Positions 11,740 to 22,696 of a stretch of DNA of 36,412 bases are shown here, in pieces; the first letter of the stretch is position 1; each line of letters starts with the position of its first letter. The translations under genes were made by a program, and so were the position numbers. Below the pieces are notes generated by a model. That model worked only from the letters and a program-made list of their open reading frames with translations. It did not search any database and was not told where the DNA came from. The stretch is from Tetrahymena elliotti 4EA (Eukaryota; Ciliophora; Oligohymenophorea; Hymenostomatida; Tetrahymenidae): the NCBI GenBank assembly GCA_000231825.2, contig JH720316.1, positions 1 through 36,412 on the forward strand, read 5' to 3'.

Positions 11740-14700
11740 TTGCTAACCTCTAATTTAACTTCATACAAAAATCTTCATATTGATTTGAGGTATTTATTAA
11801 TTTTTCTTTAAAATAATCACATATCTAAATTTTGATTTTTGATCTCATGTAAAAAAGTGTTTAATTATTAATTATTCATTTTTGAATGAATAAATAAAGA
11901 CTTTAATTTATGAGAAATTTACTTACTAATTTAGTTTTGTTTTCTTAATATTTGTTTGGCATTCTCATTCATCAATTTTTATTTATTGTTTTAGAACTCT
12001 TCATGTTTTTCTGATTCTTAAAAATATTTATTTATTTTTATAATAAATAGTGGGTAGTATATCATTGATGAAATTGGAGCATAAGGCTTAGGATCTGAGT
12101 TAGCAAAATGCTCTAATCTCTAAGCTTTAACTCTTAACCTTGAGTAAAAATAGTTTTTCATTATAAATCATTCATTTTTGAATTAATAAATAAGACTTTA
12201 ATTTACAAGAAACTGATAGATTAACTTGGTTTGGTTTACTTGATATTTGTTTGACTCTCTCATGCATTAATTTTGATTTGATATTTCAGAATTCATTCTA
12301 ATTCTCATGCTTTTCTCATTCTTAAAAAATATATATTTATTCAATGTTTAATTTTTAAAAGTTACTGTAATATTGGTGAAATGGGCTCATAAGGGTTAGG
12401 ATCTGGCTTAGCAAAATGCTCTAATCTCTAAATTTTAAATCTTGACCTAGAGTAAAAATAGCTTTTCATTATAAATTATTCATATTTAAATGAATGAATA
12501 AAGACTTTAATTTATGAGAATCTTGCATACTAAATTGGTTTGCTTTTTTTGGTTTACTTAATATTTTTTTGGCATGCTCATTCATTAATTTTGGTTTGTT
12601 GTTTCAGAATTCATTCAATTTTTTGTGCTTTTTTTATTCTTAAAAGTATTTATTTATTTTTGTAATTTATAAAAAGAGAGAATAATATTGGTGAAATAGG
12701 AGCCCAAGGGTTAGGATCTGATTTAGCAAAATGCCCTAATCTCTAAACTTTGGCTCTTAACCTTGGGTAAAATTTGTTTTTATAATGAATGAAAAAATAA
12801 AGATTATTATTTATGAGGAATTGACTGATTAACTTGGTATTTATTTGGCTTGCTCATTCATTAATTATGATTTACTATTTCAGAATTCATTTAAATTTTT
12901 TAATTTTATTTTTGAAAATTTTTAATAGTAGGAATAATATTGGTGAAATGGGTTCATAAGGGTTAGGATCCGGCTTAGCAAAATGCTTTAATCTCTAAAC
13001 TTTAAATCTTGACCTTGAGTAAAAATAGCTTTTTATTCTAAATATTCATTTTTGTATGAATAAATAAAAACTTTAATTTATGAGAAACTGGTTAAGACAT
13101 TTATTTGGCTTAATCATTCATGAATTTTAATTTTGATTTATTGTTTGAAAATTCTTCTTGCTTTACTCATTCTTAAAAATATATATTTATTCAATGTTTA
13201 ATTTTTAAAAGTTACTGTAATATTGGTGAAAAGGGTTCATAAGGGTTAGGATCTTTCTTAGCAAAATGCTCTAATCTTTAAACTTTAAATCTTGATCTAG
13301 AGTAAAAAATCATATTAAATTATTCATTTTTGAATGAATATATAAAGACTTTAATTTATGAGAAATTGCTGGACTAACTTGGTTTAATTTACTTGACATT
13401 TGTTTTGATTGCTCATTTCTAAATTTTGATTTTTGATTTTATAATTTATTCAATTTTCCTTGCTTTTCTTATTCTTAAAAAATATTATTTATTTTTATAA
13501 TTTTTTAATAGTATGAATAATATTGGTGAAATGGGGGTACAAGGGTTAGGATCTGAGTTAGCAAAATGCTCTAATCTCTAAACTTTGACTCTAAATATTG
13601 GGTAAAAATAGTGTTTCTTTATTAATTATGCATTATTGAAAAATAAAGACTTTAAATTAAGAGAAATTGACTGACTGACTAACTTGGTTTGACCTACTTG
13701 ATATTTTTTTATCTTGCTTCTCATTCTTAAAAATATTCATTTATTTTTATAATTTTCTAATAGAAGGAATAATATTGGTGAAATGGGCTCATAAGGGTTA
13801 GGATCTAGTTTAGCAAAATTCTCTAATCTCTAAACTTTAAATCTTGACATAAAGTAAAAATTGTGTTTAATTATAAATTAAAGATTTGGAATGAACAAAT
13901 AAAGACTTTAATTTATGAGAAATTGACTAGCGGCTAACTTGATTTAGTTTACTTGATAGCTTCCTCATTCATTAATTTTGATTTGTTGTTTCAGAATCCA
14001 TTCAATTTTCATGTTTTTCTTATTCTTAAAAGATACTATTTATTTTTATAATTTTTAAAAAGAGAGAATAATATTGGTGATTTGGGGGCACAAGGGTTAG
14101 GATCTCAATTAGAAAACTGCTGTAATCTCTAAATTTTGACTCTTAACCTTAGGTAAAAATAGTTTTTCATCATAAATTATATATTATTGAATGAATAAAT
14201 AAATAGAGATTTTAATTTAAGAGAATTGACTGACTAAATTGGGTTGGTTTTCTTTATGTATTTGTTTGGCTTGCTAATTCATTAGTTTTGATTTTTTGTT
14301 TCTTCGGAATTCATTCTATTCTAATGGTTTGCTTATTCTTAAAAGATGCTATTTAATTTTTAAATTTTTAAAAAGAGAGAATAATATTGGAGAAATTGGC
14401 TCTTAAGGATTAGGATCTGGCTTAACAAAATGCTCTAATCTCTACACTTTGGTTCTTTACCTTGGGTAAAAATAGTGTTTGTTTTTAAATAATGCATTTT
14501 AGAATGAAGAAAGACTTTAATTTGATTTACTTGGTTGGTTTATTTGATATTTGCTTGGTTTTCTCATTCATTAGTGTTGTTTCAGAATTCTTGCGAATTT
14601 GAAAGTTTTTCTCACTCTTAAAAATATATATTTATTCAATATTTATATTTTTTAAAGTGACAATAATATTGGTGAAATGGGTTCATAAGGGTTAGGATCT

Positions 14701-16145
14701 GGTTTAGCAAAGTGCTCTAATCTCTAAACTTTGACTCTTTACCTTGAGTAAAAATAGGTTTTCATTATAAATTATTTATTTTTGAATGAATAAATAAATA
14801 AAGATTTTAATTTAAGAGAAATCTTGCTCATTCAAAAATTTTGAATTCCTGTTCCAGAATTCAATCAAATTTTCATGCATTTCTCGATCTTAATAATATT
14901 TGTTTTTTTTATAATTATTAAAAAGAGAGAGTAAAATTAGTGAAATGGATGCATAAATATTAGGATCTGAGTTAGCAAAATGCTGTAATCTCTAAAATTT
15001 GACTCTTAACCTTGGGTAAAAATAGTGTTTAAAACACTTGATTATCATTTTTGAATGAATAAATAAAGACTTTAATTTATAAGAAACTGGTTGAGTAGCT
15101 TGATTTAGCTTACTTGATATTTTTTTGACTAATCATTCATTAATTTTGATTTGCTCTTTCAGAATTAATTCAAATTCTAATGCTGTTCTCATTCTTAAAA
15201 TATTTATTTATTTAAAAAAATTTTTAATAGGAGTAATAATATTGGAGAAATGGGCACATAAGGATTAGGATCTGGCTTAGCAAAATGCTCTAATCTCTAA
15301 ACTTTGACTCTTTACCTCTAGTAAAAATATCCTTTCATTATAAATTAAGAATTTTTGAATGATTAAATAAAGACTTTAATTGATGAGAAACTGGCCTTAC
15401 TTAGTTTGGGCTATTTGGTATTTTTTTGGCTTGCTCATTCAATAATTTTAATTCACTGTTTCAGGATTCATTCAAATTTTCATGCTTTTCTCATTCTAAA
15501 ATATTTGTTTATTTTTATAATTATTAAAAAGACAGAGTCATATTGGTGAAATGGGTGCATACCTGCTAGGATCTGAGCTAGCAAAATGCTCTAATCTCTA
15601 AATTTTGACTCTTTACCTTGGGTAAAATGCTTAATTTTTGATTATGCATTTTTGAATGAATAAATAAAGATGTTAATTTATAAGAAGCTGGCTGACTAAC
15701 TTGATTTAGTTTACTTGCTTTTTTTTTTGGCTTACTCATTCTTAATTTTAATTTGTTGTTTCAGAGTACATTTAAAATTTAATGATTTTATCATTCTTAA
15801 AAATATTTATTTATTTTTATAATTTTTTAAAAGTTGTAATAAAATAGGTGAAATGGGAGCATAAAGATTAGGATCTGAGTTAGCAAAATGCTCTAATCTC
15901 TAAATGTTGACTCTTTACCTTGGGTAAAATGCTTAATTTTTGATTATGCATTTTTGAATGAATAAATAAAGATTTTTTTATTAGAAACTCATTAACCAAC
16001 TTGGTTTGGTTAACTTGATATTTGTCTGGCTTGATCATTCATTAAATTTGATTTTTTTTCTTCAAATTCATTCAAATTTTCTTATTCTTAAAAGTATTTA
16101 TTTATTTTAAAAATTTTTAAATAGTTAGAATAATATTGGTGAAAT
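11740..16145 (+). CDS. Tandem-array LRR gene, 3' part lost in assembly gap
   Basis: A leading exon 11740-11789 (ends YKNLHIDLR) is followed by LRR exons 12051-12143, 12362-12451, 12677-12766, 12929-13018, 13212-13301, 13512-13601, 13764-13853, 14063-14152, 14376-14465, 14658-14747, 14926-15015, 15231-15320, 15532-15621, 15834-15923, and a truncated one from 16125. All are 90 nt and phase 2 except the first (93 nt). Each encodes one 30-residue repeat such as NNIGEMGSQGLGSGLAKC followed by SNLQTLNLDL. Sequence identity between units is very high, including in the introns. Donors are nearly always GTAAAA. The motif matches ribonuclease-inhibitor-type LRRs. The 5' end (ATG) and 3' end are not resolved; the array runs into N at 16146. 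Product: a solenoid protein of at least 14 LRRs, probably for protein binding. Confidence 0.8.
12051..16145 (+). repeat. Tandem exon-plus-intron repeat, 252-315 bp period, about 14.5 copies
   Basis: Start-to-start spacing of the LRR exons is 311, 315, 252, 283, 300, 252, 299, 313, 282, 268, 305, 301, 302 and 291 bp. Introns are recognisably the same in each unit: TAAAAATAGTTTTTCATTAT after the exon, a TGAATGAATAAATAAAGACT block, CATTCATTAATTTTGATTTG, CAGAATTCATTCAA, then CTTATTCTTAAAAATATTTA before the next exon. Duplication therefore copied intron and exon together. Confidence 0.9.
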
Positions 16146-16958
16146 NNNNNNNNNNNNNNNNNNNNNNNNNNNNNNNNNNNNNNNNNNNNNNNNNNNNNNN
16201 NNNNNNNNNNNNNNNNNNNNNNNNNNNNNNNNNNNNNNNNNNNNNNNNNNNNNNNNNNNNNNNNNNNNNNNNNNNNNNNNNNNNNNNNNNNNNNNNNNNN
16301 NNNNNNNNNNNNNNNNNNNNNNNNNNNNNNNNNNNNNNNNNNNNNNNNNNNNNNNNNNNNNNNNNNNNNNNNNNNNNNNNNNNNNNNNNNNNNNNNNNNN
16401 NNNNNNNNNNNNNNNNNNNNNNNNNNNNNNNNNNNNNNNNNNNNNNNNNNNNNNNNNNNNNNNNNNNNNNNNNNNNNNNNNNNNNNNNNNNNNNNNNNNN
16501 NNNNNNNNNNNNNNNNNNNNNNNNNNNNNNNNNNNNNNNNNNNNNNNNNNNNNNNNNNNNNNNNNNNNNNNNNNNNNNNNNNNNNNNNNNNNNNNNNNNN
16601 NNNNNNNNNNNNNNNNNNNNNNNNNNNNNNNNNNNNNNNNNNNNNNNNNNNNNNNNNNNNNNNNNNNNNNNNNNNNNNNNNNNNNNNNNNNNNNNNNNNN
16701 NNNNNNNNNNNNNNNNNNNNNNNNNNNNNNNNNNNNNNNNNNNNNNNNNNNNNNNNNNNNNNNNNNNNNNNNNNNNNNNNNNNNNNNNNNNNNNNNNNNN
16801 NNNNNNNNNNNNNNNNNNNNNNNNNNNNNNNNNNNNNNNNNNNNNNNNNNNNNNNNNNNNNNNNNNNNNNNNNNNNNNNNNNNNNNNNNNNNNNNNNNNN
16901 NNNNNNNNNNNNNNNNNNNNNNNNNNNNNNNNNNNNNNNNNNNNNNNNNNNNNNNNNN
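16146..16958. other. Assembly gap (813 N)
   Basis: The N run begins inside an LRR exon whose first 21 bases fit the array. Sequence on the other side belongs to a different gene on the minus strand. The array probably collapsed or could not be assembled, and its true copy number and the 3' end of its gene are unknown. Confidence 0.95.
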
Positions 16959-16975
16959 TAATTAAAATGTAGTGG

Positions 16976-18817
16976 TCATTTTAATTATCTTAATGAATTC
17001 TATTTTTATAATTCAAGTTTGGTTACTAAAAGTGGGAAATCATACTCATTTTATAACTAAAGGCTTAATAAATAACTTGGATTTTAAATAGATTAAAAAG
17101 AAAGCATCCTTGAACAGGTATCTTTTTTAAGATATTTCACTTCAATTTTTAAAGAATTATTTTTATCAATAATTGCTATTTTATTTTAATCAATTATCAA
17201 TGTACCTTTGTTTTTTTTGTTTACTTATTCTATTTTCCCATTTTCATGATTAGTGACTAAGATATTGAATGATTAATTTTGATCTTAGAATAATTTAGAA
17301 TTTTCTCCTAAGTTTTTATTGTTTAGTTAATTTTATGGGCTTTAGGGAGGCCTAGAGTTTTTATAATATAAATTTTGGGGAATAGCATTTATACTGTTTT
17401 TAGCAATATTAAAAATGAATTGAATTAATTCTTTTCTATAACAAACTTTTAAGTTTAATTTGAATTCATTTTTAATAACAAGTGAGCATATTTATTTATT
17501 ATCAACATCAAGAATTACTTAATTTATTTCTTTAATTAAGAATTTCTTCACATCTGAAGTACTGGTTAGATTATTTAAAATATAAAAATGTTTTGCATCA
17601 TACATATAATCTTTTACTAAGACTCCCCTTAATTAGATAATTTAACTGCTAGCTCACTGAAAAACAAATTATCATTTATATCTTACTTATTGCTTTCTTT
17701 ATTAGTTAAATTTTTTATAAATTGATTGCTATTTTTCCCATAAAAATCCATATTAATCTCAAGTAAATTAAGATATTCAATATGATTATACAAGTCTATT
17801 CATTAATAATTTACATTTAATATTAATCATTTTTAGCTACAAAAACTAAAAATAAATAACTAATTAAAAAGCATACTTGGATTCTCAATATGGGTTTTAG
17901 ATTTTTTTAGAATAGATTTTTTTTTGTTTAGTATTCCTTCACGTATCAGACATTTTATATCTTAAACCTATTTATTTATAATTTGGATTGAAATTATATG
18001 AATAGCTCAAATCAGTTCATCTATTACCTGGGTCACTTTGTATTTACTTTAATTAAATTTGTTCAAATTCATTTGACTCAATATTATTTTCTCGTGGTTC
18101 TTTTGATTTTACAAAAAGAAATTAAATTAAAACAAGCGTTTTTTCTGGAAAAATATAAATTTATCTCAATTTTTATAATTACGATATTATGAAAGGTTAA
18201 AAAATTTTATTTCTTTTGCTTTAATAAAGTCTTAATCTTTCAGGTAATTTTTAAAATAATTTACATTATTTTTTAACTTCATAAGAGAATGATACACTTT
18301 TTTTTGTTTTAGACTCCTATGAAGCTATTACATGTTATTAAGTATTACATAATGTGTCTGAATTTCATTCTTAGAATACTGGCTTATATTTTCTTCTTTA
18401 TGATGTTCGCTTTGACTAATCTGAGTATTTCCTAAAAATGAACAAATTGAAAATAATGATTTAACTAGTAAATATTAAATATTGTAATAATAGTTACTCT
18501 AAATAAGTAATTAATTTTATTTTAAAGTATTCATATTTATGCTTTTAATACTTCAAAACAAAATGAAAGATGTTTATTCTATGAAAAAACTTGAAGTAAA
18601 TGAAAAATATAATAGTACCTTAATAAATGCTATCTTTGATATTCTCATTAGCGATTCTGTTAACAGCTTGATCCCTCAAATTGATTACGTTAATTATTTT
18701 CTTTATTTTTAGAAATATTGCTGAGAATGTTTCTATTATGTCTTTCTAAGGAATATTGCTTTAGTAATAGAAATAGAGAGTTATATTAGAAAATATAAAT
18801 ATTTAGCTATTTTACAT
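16976..18817 (-). CDS. Six-exon gene, 470-residue protein of unknown function
   Basis: Exons: 18817-18619, 18431-18183, 18144-18028, 17960-17877, 17795-17618, 17561-16976 (TGA 16978-16976). The sum is 1413 nt, exactly 471 codons, with every junction in phase. Introns are 187, 38, 67, 81 and 56 nt with GT-AG ends. A further 30-nt GTAAGAT...TTTTTCAG segment inside exon 5 could be an optional intron, since its removal keeps the frame. The protein is Lys/Asn/Ile-rich and partly charged (NVINLRDQAVNRIANENIK; FIKAKEIKFFNLSQYQKTL; IKCLIREGILNKKK). I find no known motif. ATG 18817 is the first in this frame. An upstream exon 19069-18958 (MFSACKQFFEVVAVYIFYNQ...) could add an N-terminus through phase-0 sites. 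Confidence 0.7.
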
Positions 18818-19268
18818 CGAATCTCTTTGGAATTACTGAATTTACTCATCAATTTAATCCACATATTATGAAAGAGTTAAATATTTTCAAATATGAATTA
18901 TACTTCTTAATTGTTATTGATTATCTACATAATATTACTCTTGCAAATAATTGTATTTAATTTTTTTTAAATTAATTATTATTTACAAAAGACACCTTTT
19001 GCATAGAATTTAATTATAAAAAATATATACAGCGACCACTTCAAAAAATTATTTACAAGCACTGAACATTTTAATTTCAGAATCTCAAAATTCCCAAAAT
19101 GAATAAAAATTAATAATTTTTTTAGAAATTAGCTAACCAATTAAAAATATTGGTTAATAAATTAGTAATTGTTATTTAATTGATATTATCATTATTTTTA
19201 GAAAACCAATTATTAATTAATTAATCAATTAACTTCTTCAGCTAATATCAATCTAAAAAATATTTTAC
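18818..19268 (-). other. Gap between LRR exons and the 18817 gene
   Basis: This contains a coding-like minus-strand frame from ATG 19069 that could be the first exon of the downstream gene (donor GTAGAT near 18927, phase 0). No LRR terminal exon with a stop was found here for the LRR gene upstream, so that gene's 3' end is unresolved. Confidence 0.35.
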
Positions 19269-21471
19269 TAAAAATAAAAATTGAGAACTGAGAGATTTTT
19301 AAAGAGTGCTATTACTGAGCTCACATCTTGCACACCCTAATCAGTAATTTGATTATTCCTTTCAATAAAAATAAAACATAAAAGATTGGTTGGTAAAAAA
19401 CAAAGAATAAGATAAAAATCTTAAGAATAATATTAATAATAAAATTTACAACATAAGTTAATTACATTTATTAGTTATAAAATAATCAATTCAAAAAAGG
19501 TTAATAGATTAGTCGTTGCTATTTAATTAATATAATCGTTATTTTTAGAAAAAGAAGCCTTAACTAAAATTCATCTTCATCTACAATAAATCATTCATTA
19601 CAAATATTTTACTAAAAATTCAAATTAAGAGAGAAGAGATTTTTAAAGAGCGCCATTGCTGAGGTTAAATCTTTTAGACCCTAATCAGTAATTTCATTAT
19701 AACTTTAAATAAAAATATAAACTAAAAATCAACCTAAATTGATAAAAATAATAAAGAAGATTAAAAAAATGAAATAATATTTTATTAATTAAATTTAATT
19801 TATTCATTAAAATTGTTCTAAATTTGAACAAATAAGTCAGCTTGCTTTCGGAAATGAATAAAATGAAAAAAAAACTTATCATTTATTATTTTTATTATCA
19901 TTAAGAAATACTTTATTATTAAAATCAATGCATTTTTGTTGAAACAATAATTGAAGAAAATGTTTCAGTTTTTTACTTCAGATAACTATCTGTTTATTTT
20001 TTTTCAGTTTTCTCCTTTAAAAATTTCATTTTAGTTTTTTAAGCCAATTTTTTTTTTAAAGTTAAATAATTATTATTTTACTTCCCAAAAAATAAAAAAA
20101 TGAGCATTTCTAATAAGAGATGGATATTATGAATATGATATAACTTTTAATTGTTGCTAAAGTATCATGAAAAATCTATCTATCTAACACTTTATGTTTT
20201 TAGATTTTAGTTTCATTTTCAATTTTTAAAAGTTTTTTTGTTTCTTTTTATTTTTGATCAAATTAAATTTTGTTAAAAAATATTTCACATTCAAATTCCT
20301 ATTAAATGATAGTAATATGGAGAATTTAAATTAAGGTAATGAGATCATTACACAAATTTAAAAATTTGTGAATTCTATATTAATAAAATCTTTACCCTAA
20401 ATTTATATTTAAATTTCTGATGTCCTTGCATAAGGCTAATCCTTTGGCTAAATCTTTTGTACCTGAATCACAAAATTTTTGCCAACTTTATATTTAAATA
20501 TGTTTTGTAAATTATAATATGTAAAATAAAATATTGCAGTTTGCAAAATATTTTAGTTAGAATTAGAAAAAAATCATATAAATTAAGTTAAAAATTACCC
20601 TAATAATATTTCTATAATGGGAAATTCTGTTATTTTGTGTAAATCTTCTAATCTTTCAATTCTTATTTTTTTAGATCTTAGATATCAATATTGTCTGAAC
20701 CTGAAGATTTTTAAGGAATATTTTAAATCGTTGCATTTCGGTTTGAGATAAATTATTTTGAATCATAAGAATTAACAATTTATGCATGATATTTTATTAG
20801 AAATGGGCCTAAAATAACTATTTATTAAACGAATTTAAAAATGTCTGTATTTTTTTAATTTTAAAATATTTTCTTTGGTTAAATAGCAAAAAATATTACT
20901 GAAATTTATTTATTTATTTTTTAGAAAGAAATTACCTATTTTAAAAAAGGAGATACAATTAAAATGAGATGTTGATCAATTAAGCTTATTTTTTCCACTT
21001 CTTAATGGAATTTGGTGTTTTCTTTCAAAAAAAATAATTAAAAACACAAATAAAAAATTTACTCTCAAAAATTTCTATTTCCATAACAAAATAAGCCTTT
21101 ACTTCAGTTAAAACTGCAATATCATTGCCATCTTCTCCCATAAGAAAGAAAGAATCATAGATATGAAACAAAAAATCAGATTGGTTAAATTTCTTAAGCA
21201 TATCATAGTCTTTTTTCAACTAATCAATACCATTTTTGTCCCCTTTTGTAGAATTAATCGTTAACGCTATTTCTCGCTTATCTTTGATGTTACTTGCTTT
21301 CAATATGAGGGCATAAGTACCACAACTTAAATACTAGAAATTCGTATAATACTTTTTTTAGTTGAACATCAATTTAATGATCTCTCTCAGATTTATCCTT
21401 TGTATATAATAATCAGTGGCAATTTACTTAGAGATAGTATCAACTATCTAGGCTTGCAACTTTTTAGACAT
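19269..21471 (-). CDS. Degenerate kinase N-lobe plus LRR exons (probable single gene, ends unresolved)
   Basis: The first exon runs from ATG 21471 to about 21063 (donor GTAAAT) and encodes MSKKLQAQIVDTISKQIATD and onward. Residues 45-72 align with a kinase glycine loop and VAIK strand (YLSCGTYALILKAS; REIALTI), and LTEVKAYFVME aligns with the hinge, much like the intact kinase at 33978. The loop glycines are mostly lost and the ATP-binding Lys is Thr71, so it is probably inactive. Further exons 21021-20936 and 20808-20701 fit in phase. LRR exons follow at 20676-20599 (78 nt, weak), 20485-20396, 19702-19613 and 19358-19269 (90 nt each, phase 2; NEITDQGLKDL, NNQITDQGVQDV). The junction between 20701 and 20676 does not resolve in phase, so fusion of kinase-like and LRR parts is inferred. 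No final stop exon was found. Confidence 0.55.
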
Positions 21472-22696
21472 TCTCTTACCAAATACAACTGGATTTTAGT
21501 AACTAATTACTAACAACTAAGAATGGCTGTGTAAATGCTTATGTCAATAGAAAAGATGTTTTTTGTAAATTAAAAAAATCCTTTAAAAAGCAAATCATTT
21601 TTTCCTTAAATATTATGTTTCAAATTATGAATCTTTTTAACCTTCTTATTTGTATTTAATAATTATCTATCTATCTTATCTTTAATTTCTTCTATTTTTT
21701 ACTTGAATAAAAAATGTAATTTTTAGAAATTAAAAAGTTATTTCTCCTAATTCAAATATTTTTATTTAAAATCTTATAAATCATAGATTTAAGGTAGAAA
21801 GAGCTGTTTGGGAATAATTAATATTCCAAAATATAACATTAAAAAAACTAAAAATTTTATATTCAATTTAAAGTAAGAGTTTCCTTGCCCAAATTAAATT
21901 ACTGATCTAATGAATGAATTCTTTACTTATTTGAAGAATAAATAATTATCAATTCACATAGTTTTTCTTAGATGAAGACCCTAGTTATATTAATACCCAA
22001 AGTTTTGACAAAAGTTTTTAACATATTAATATAGGAGAAAATGCGTTTCGAGTAAAAACTATCATTTATTTCCTAAATTGTTGATGAAATTAGGTGTAAA
22101 GATCTAGATGCTAAACTCTGTTTTTAGAGTTTCAACATATATATTCCTCTTATTTAAGTAAAACTATTAAATAATTTTAAAATCATTATAATTAACCTAT
22201 ATTATTTAATCGTATTGTTAAATTTAAAATAAATTATTATTAAAAATCTAAGAAGAGTTGAAAAATCTAAAAGAGTCAAATCAATGGTGAAGCAAATATT
22301 AAAGTCTACACTACTAAAAAGAATTCAATTTTTGAGATTTGGTATTCAATTTATTTCTATATCTTCTTTCTCATCATTAAAATCTTATTTTTGAATGAAA
22401 TCCCTCTTTAATTAGAACCAAAAACCCTGATAACTCAAAATTTTTAGTAGGTTAGAGCATTGGGGTCTCATATTTTTGTGAGTTTTAGAGGTTTAACTTG
22501 ATGATCGAAGCTTTTCCTAAACGATGTCATCTGAAACTTGCAAATAGAATGAAAAAAATTTTTAATTTAATTTTAAATGTTTGATTAAAAAATTTAGTCA
22601 TCTTCAAAAAATAAATCAAATTTTTATTAAACATTTTATTTTTTTATATTCTAGGTTCTTTACCTATCCTGATGAATTATTTTTAATTATTTATGA
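21472..22696. other. Intergenic, AT-rich
   Basis: This lies between the start of the minus-strand kinase-like gene and the first broken plus-strand coding block. I see no convincing frame; short less AT-rich patches near 22440-22550 could not be assigned. Confidence 0.5.

Noticed and set aside
12361..15300. Repeated GGGTTAGG motif, telomere-like
   Set aside because: It occurs once per unit and is the coding sequence for Gln-Gly-Leu-Gly; it is not tandem, and ciliate telomeres of this group are GGGGTT.
12051..16145. Regularly spaced near-identical units resembling a CRISPR array or satellite
   Set aside because: The 90-nt conserved part is an open LRR exon with splice sites and the rest is a conserved intron; unit size and coding content do not fit CRISPR.
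16136..16972. 278-codon plus-strand frame
   Set aside because: It consists almost entirely of N; not a real frame.
17998..18192. Plus-strand 64-codon frame
   Set aside because: It is antisense to exons 2 and 3 and two introns of the minus-strand 18817-16976 gene, whose phases fit perfectly.
19697..19882. Minus-strand 61-codon frame
   Set aside because: Low-complexity Phe/Leu/Tyr reading of intron DNA upstream of an LRR exon.
20590..20670. Plus-strand resemblance to an LRR exon (AATAATATTTCTATAATGGG)
   Set aside because: Likely chance similarity; the minus-strand reading has correct splice sites and phase for the neighbouring LRR exons.
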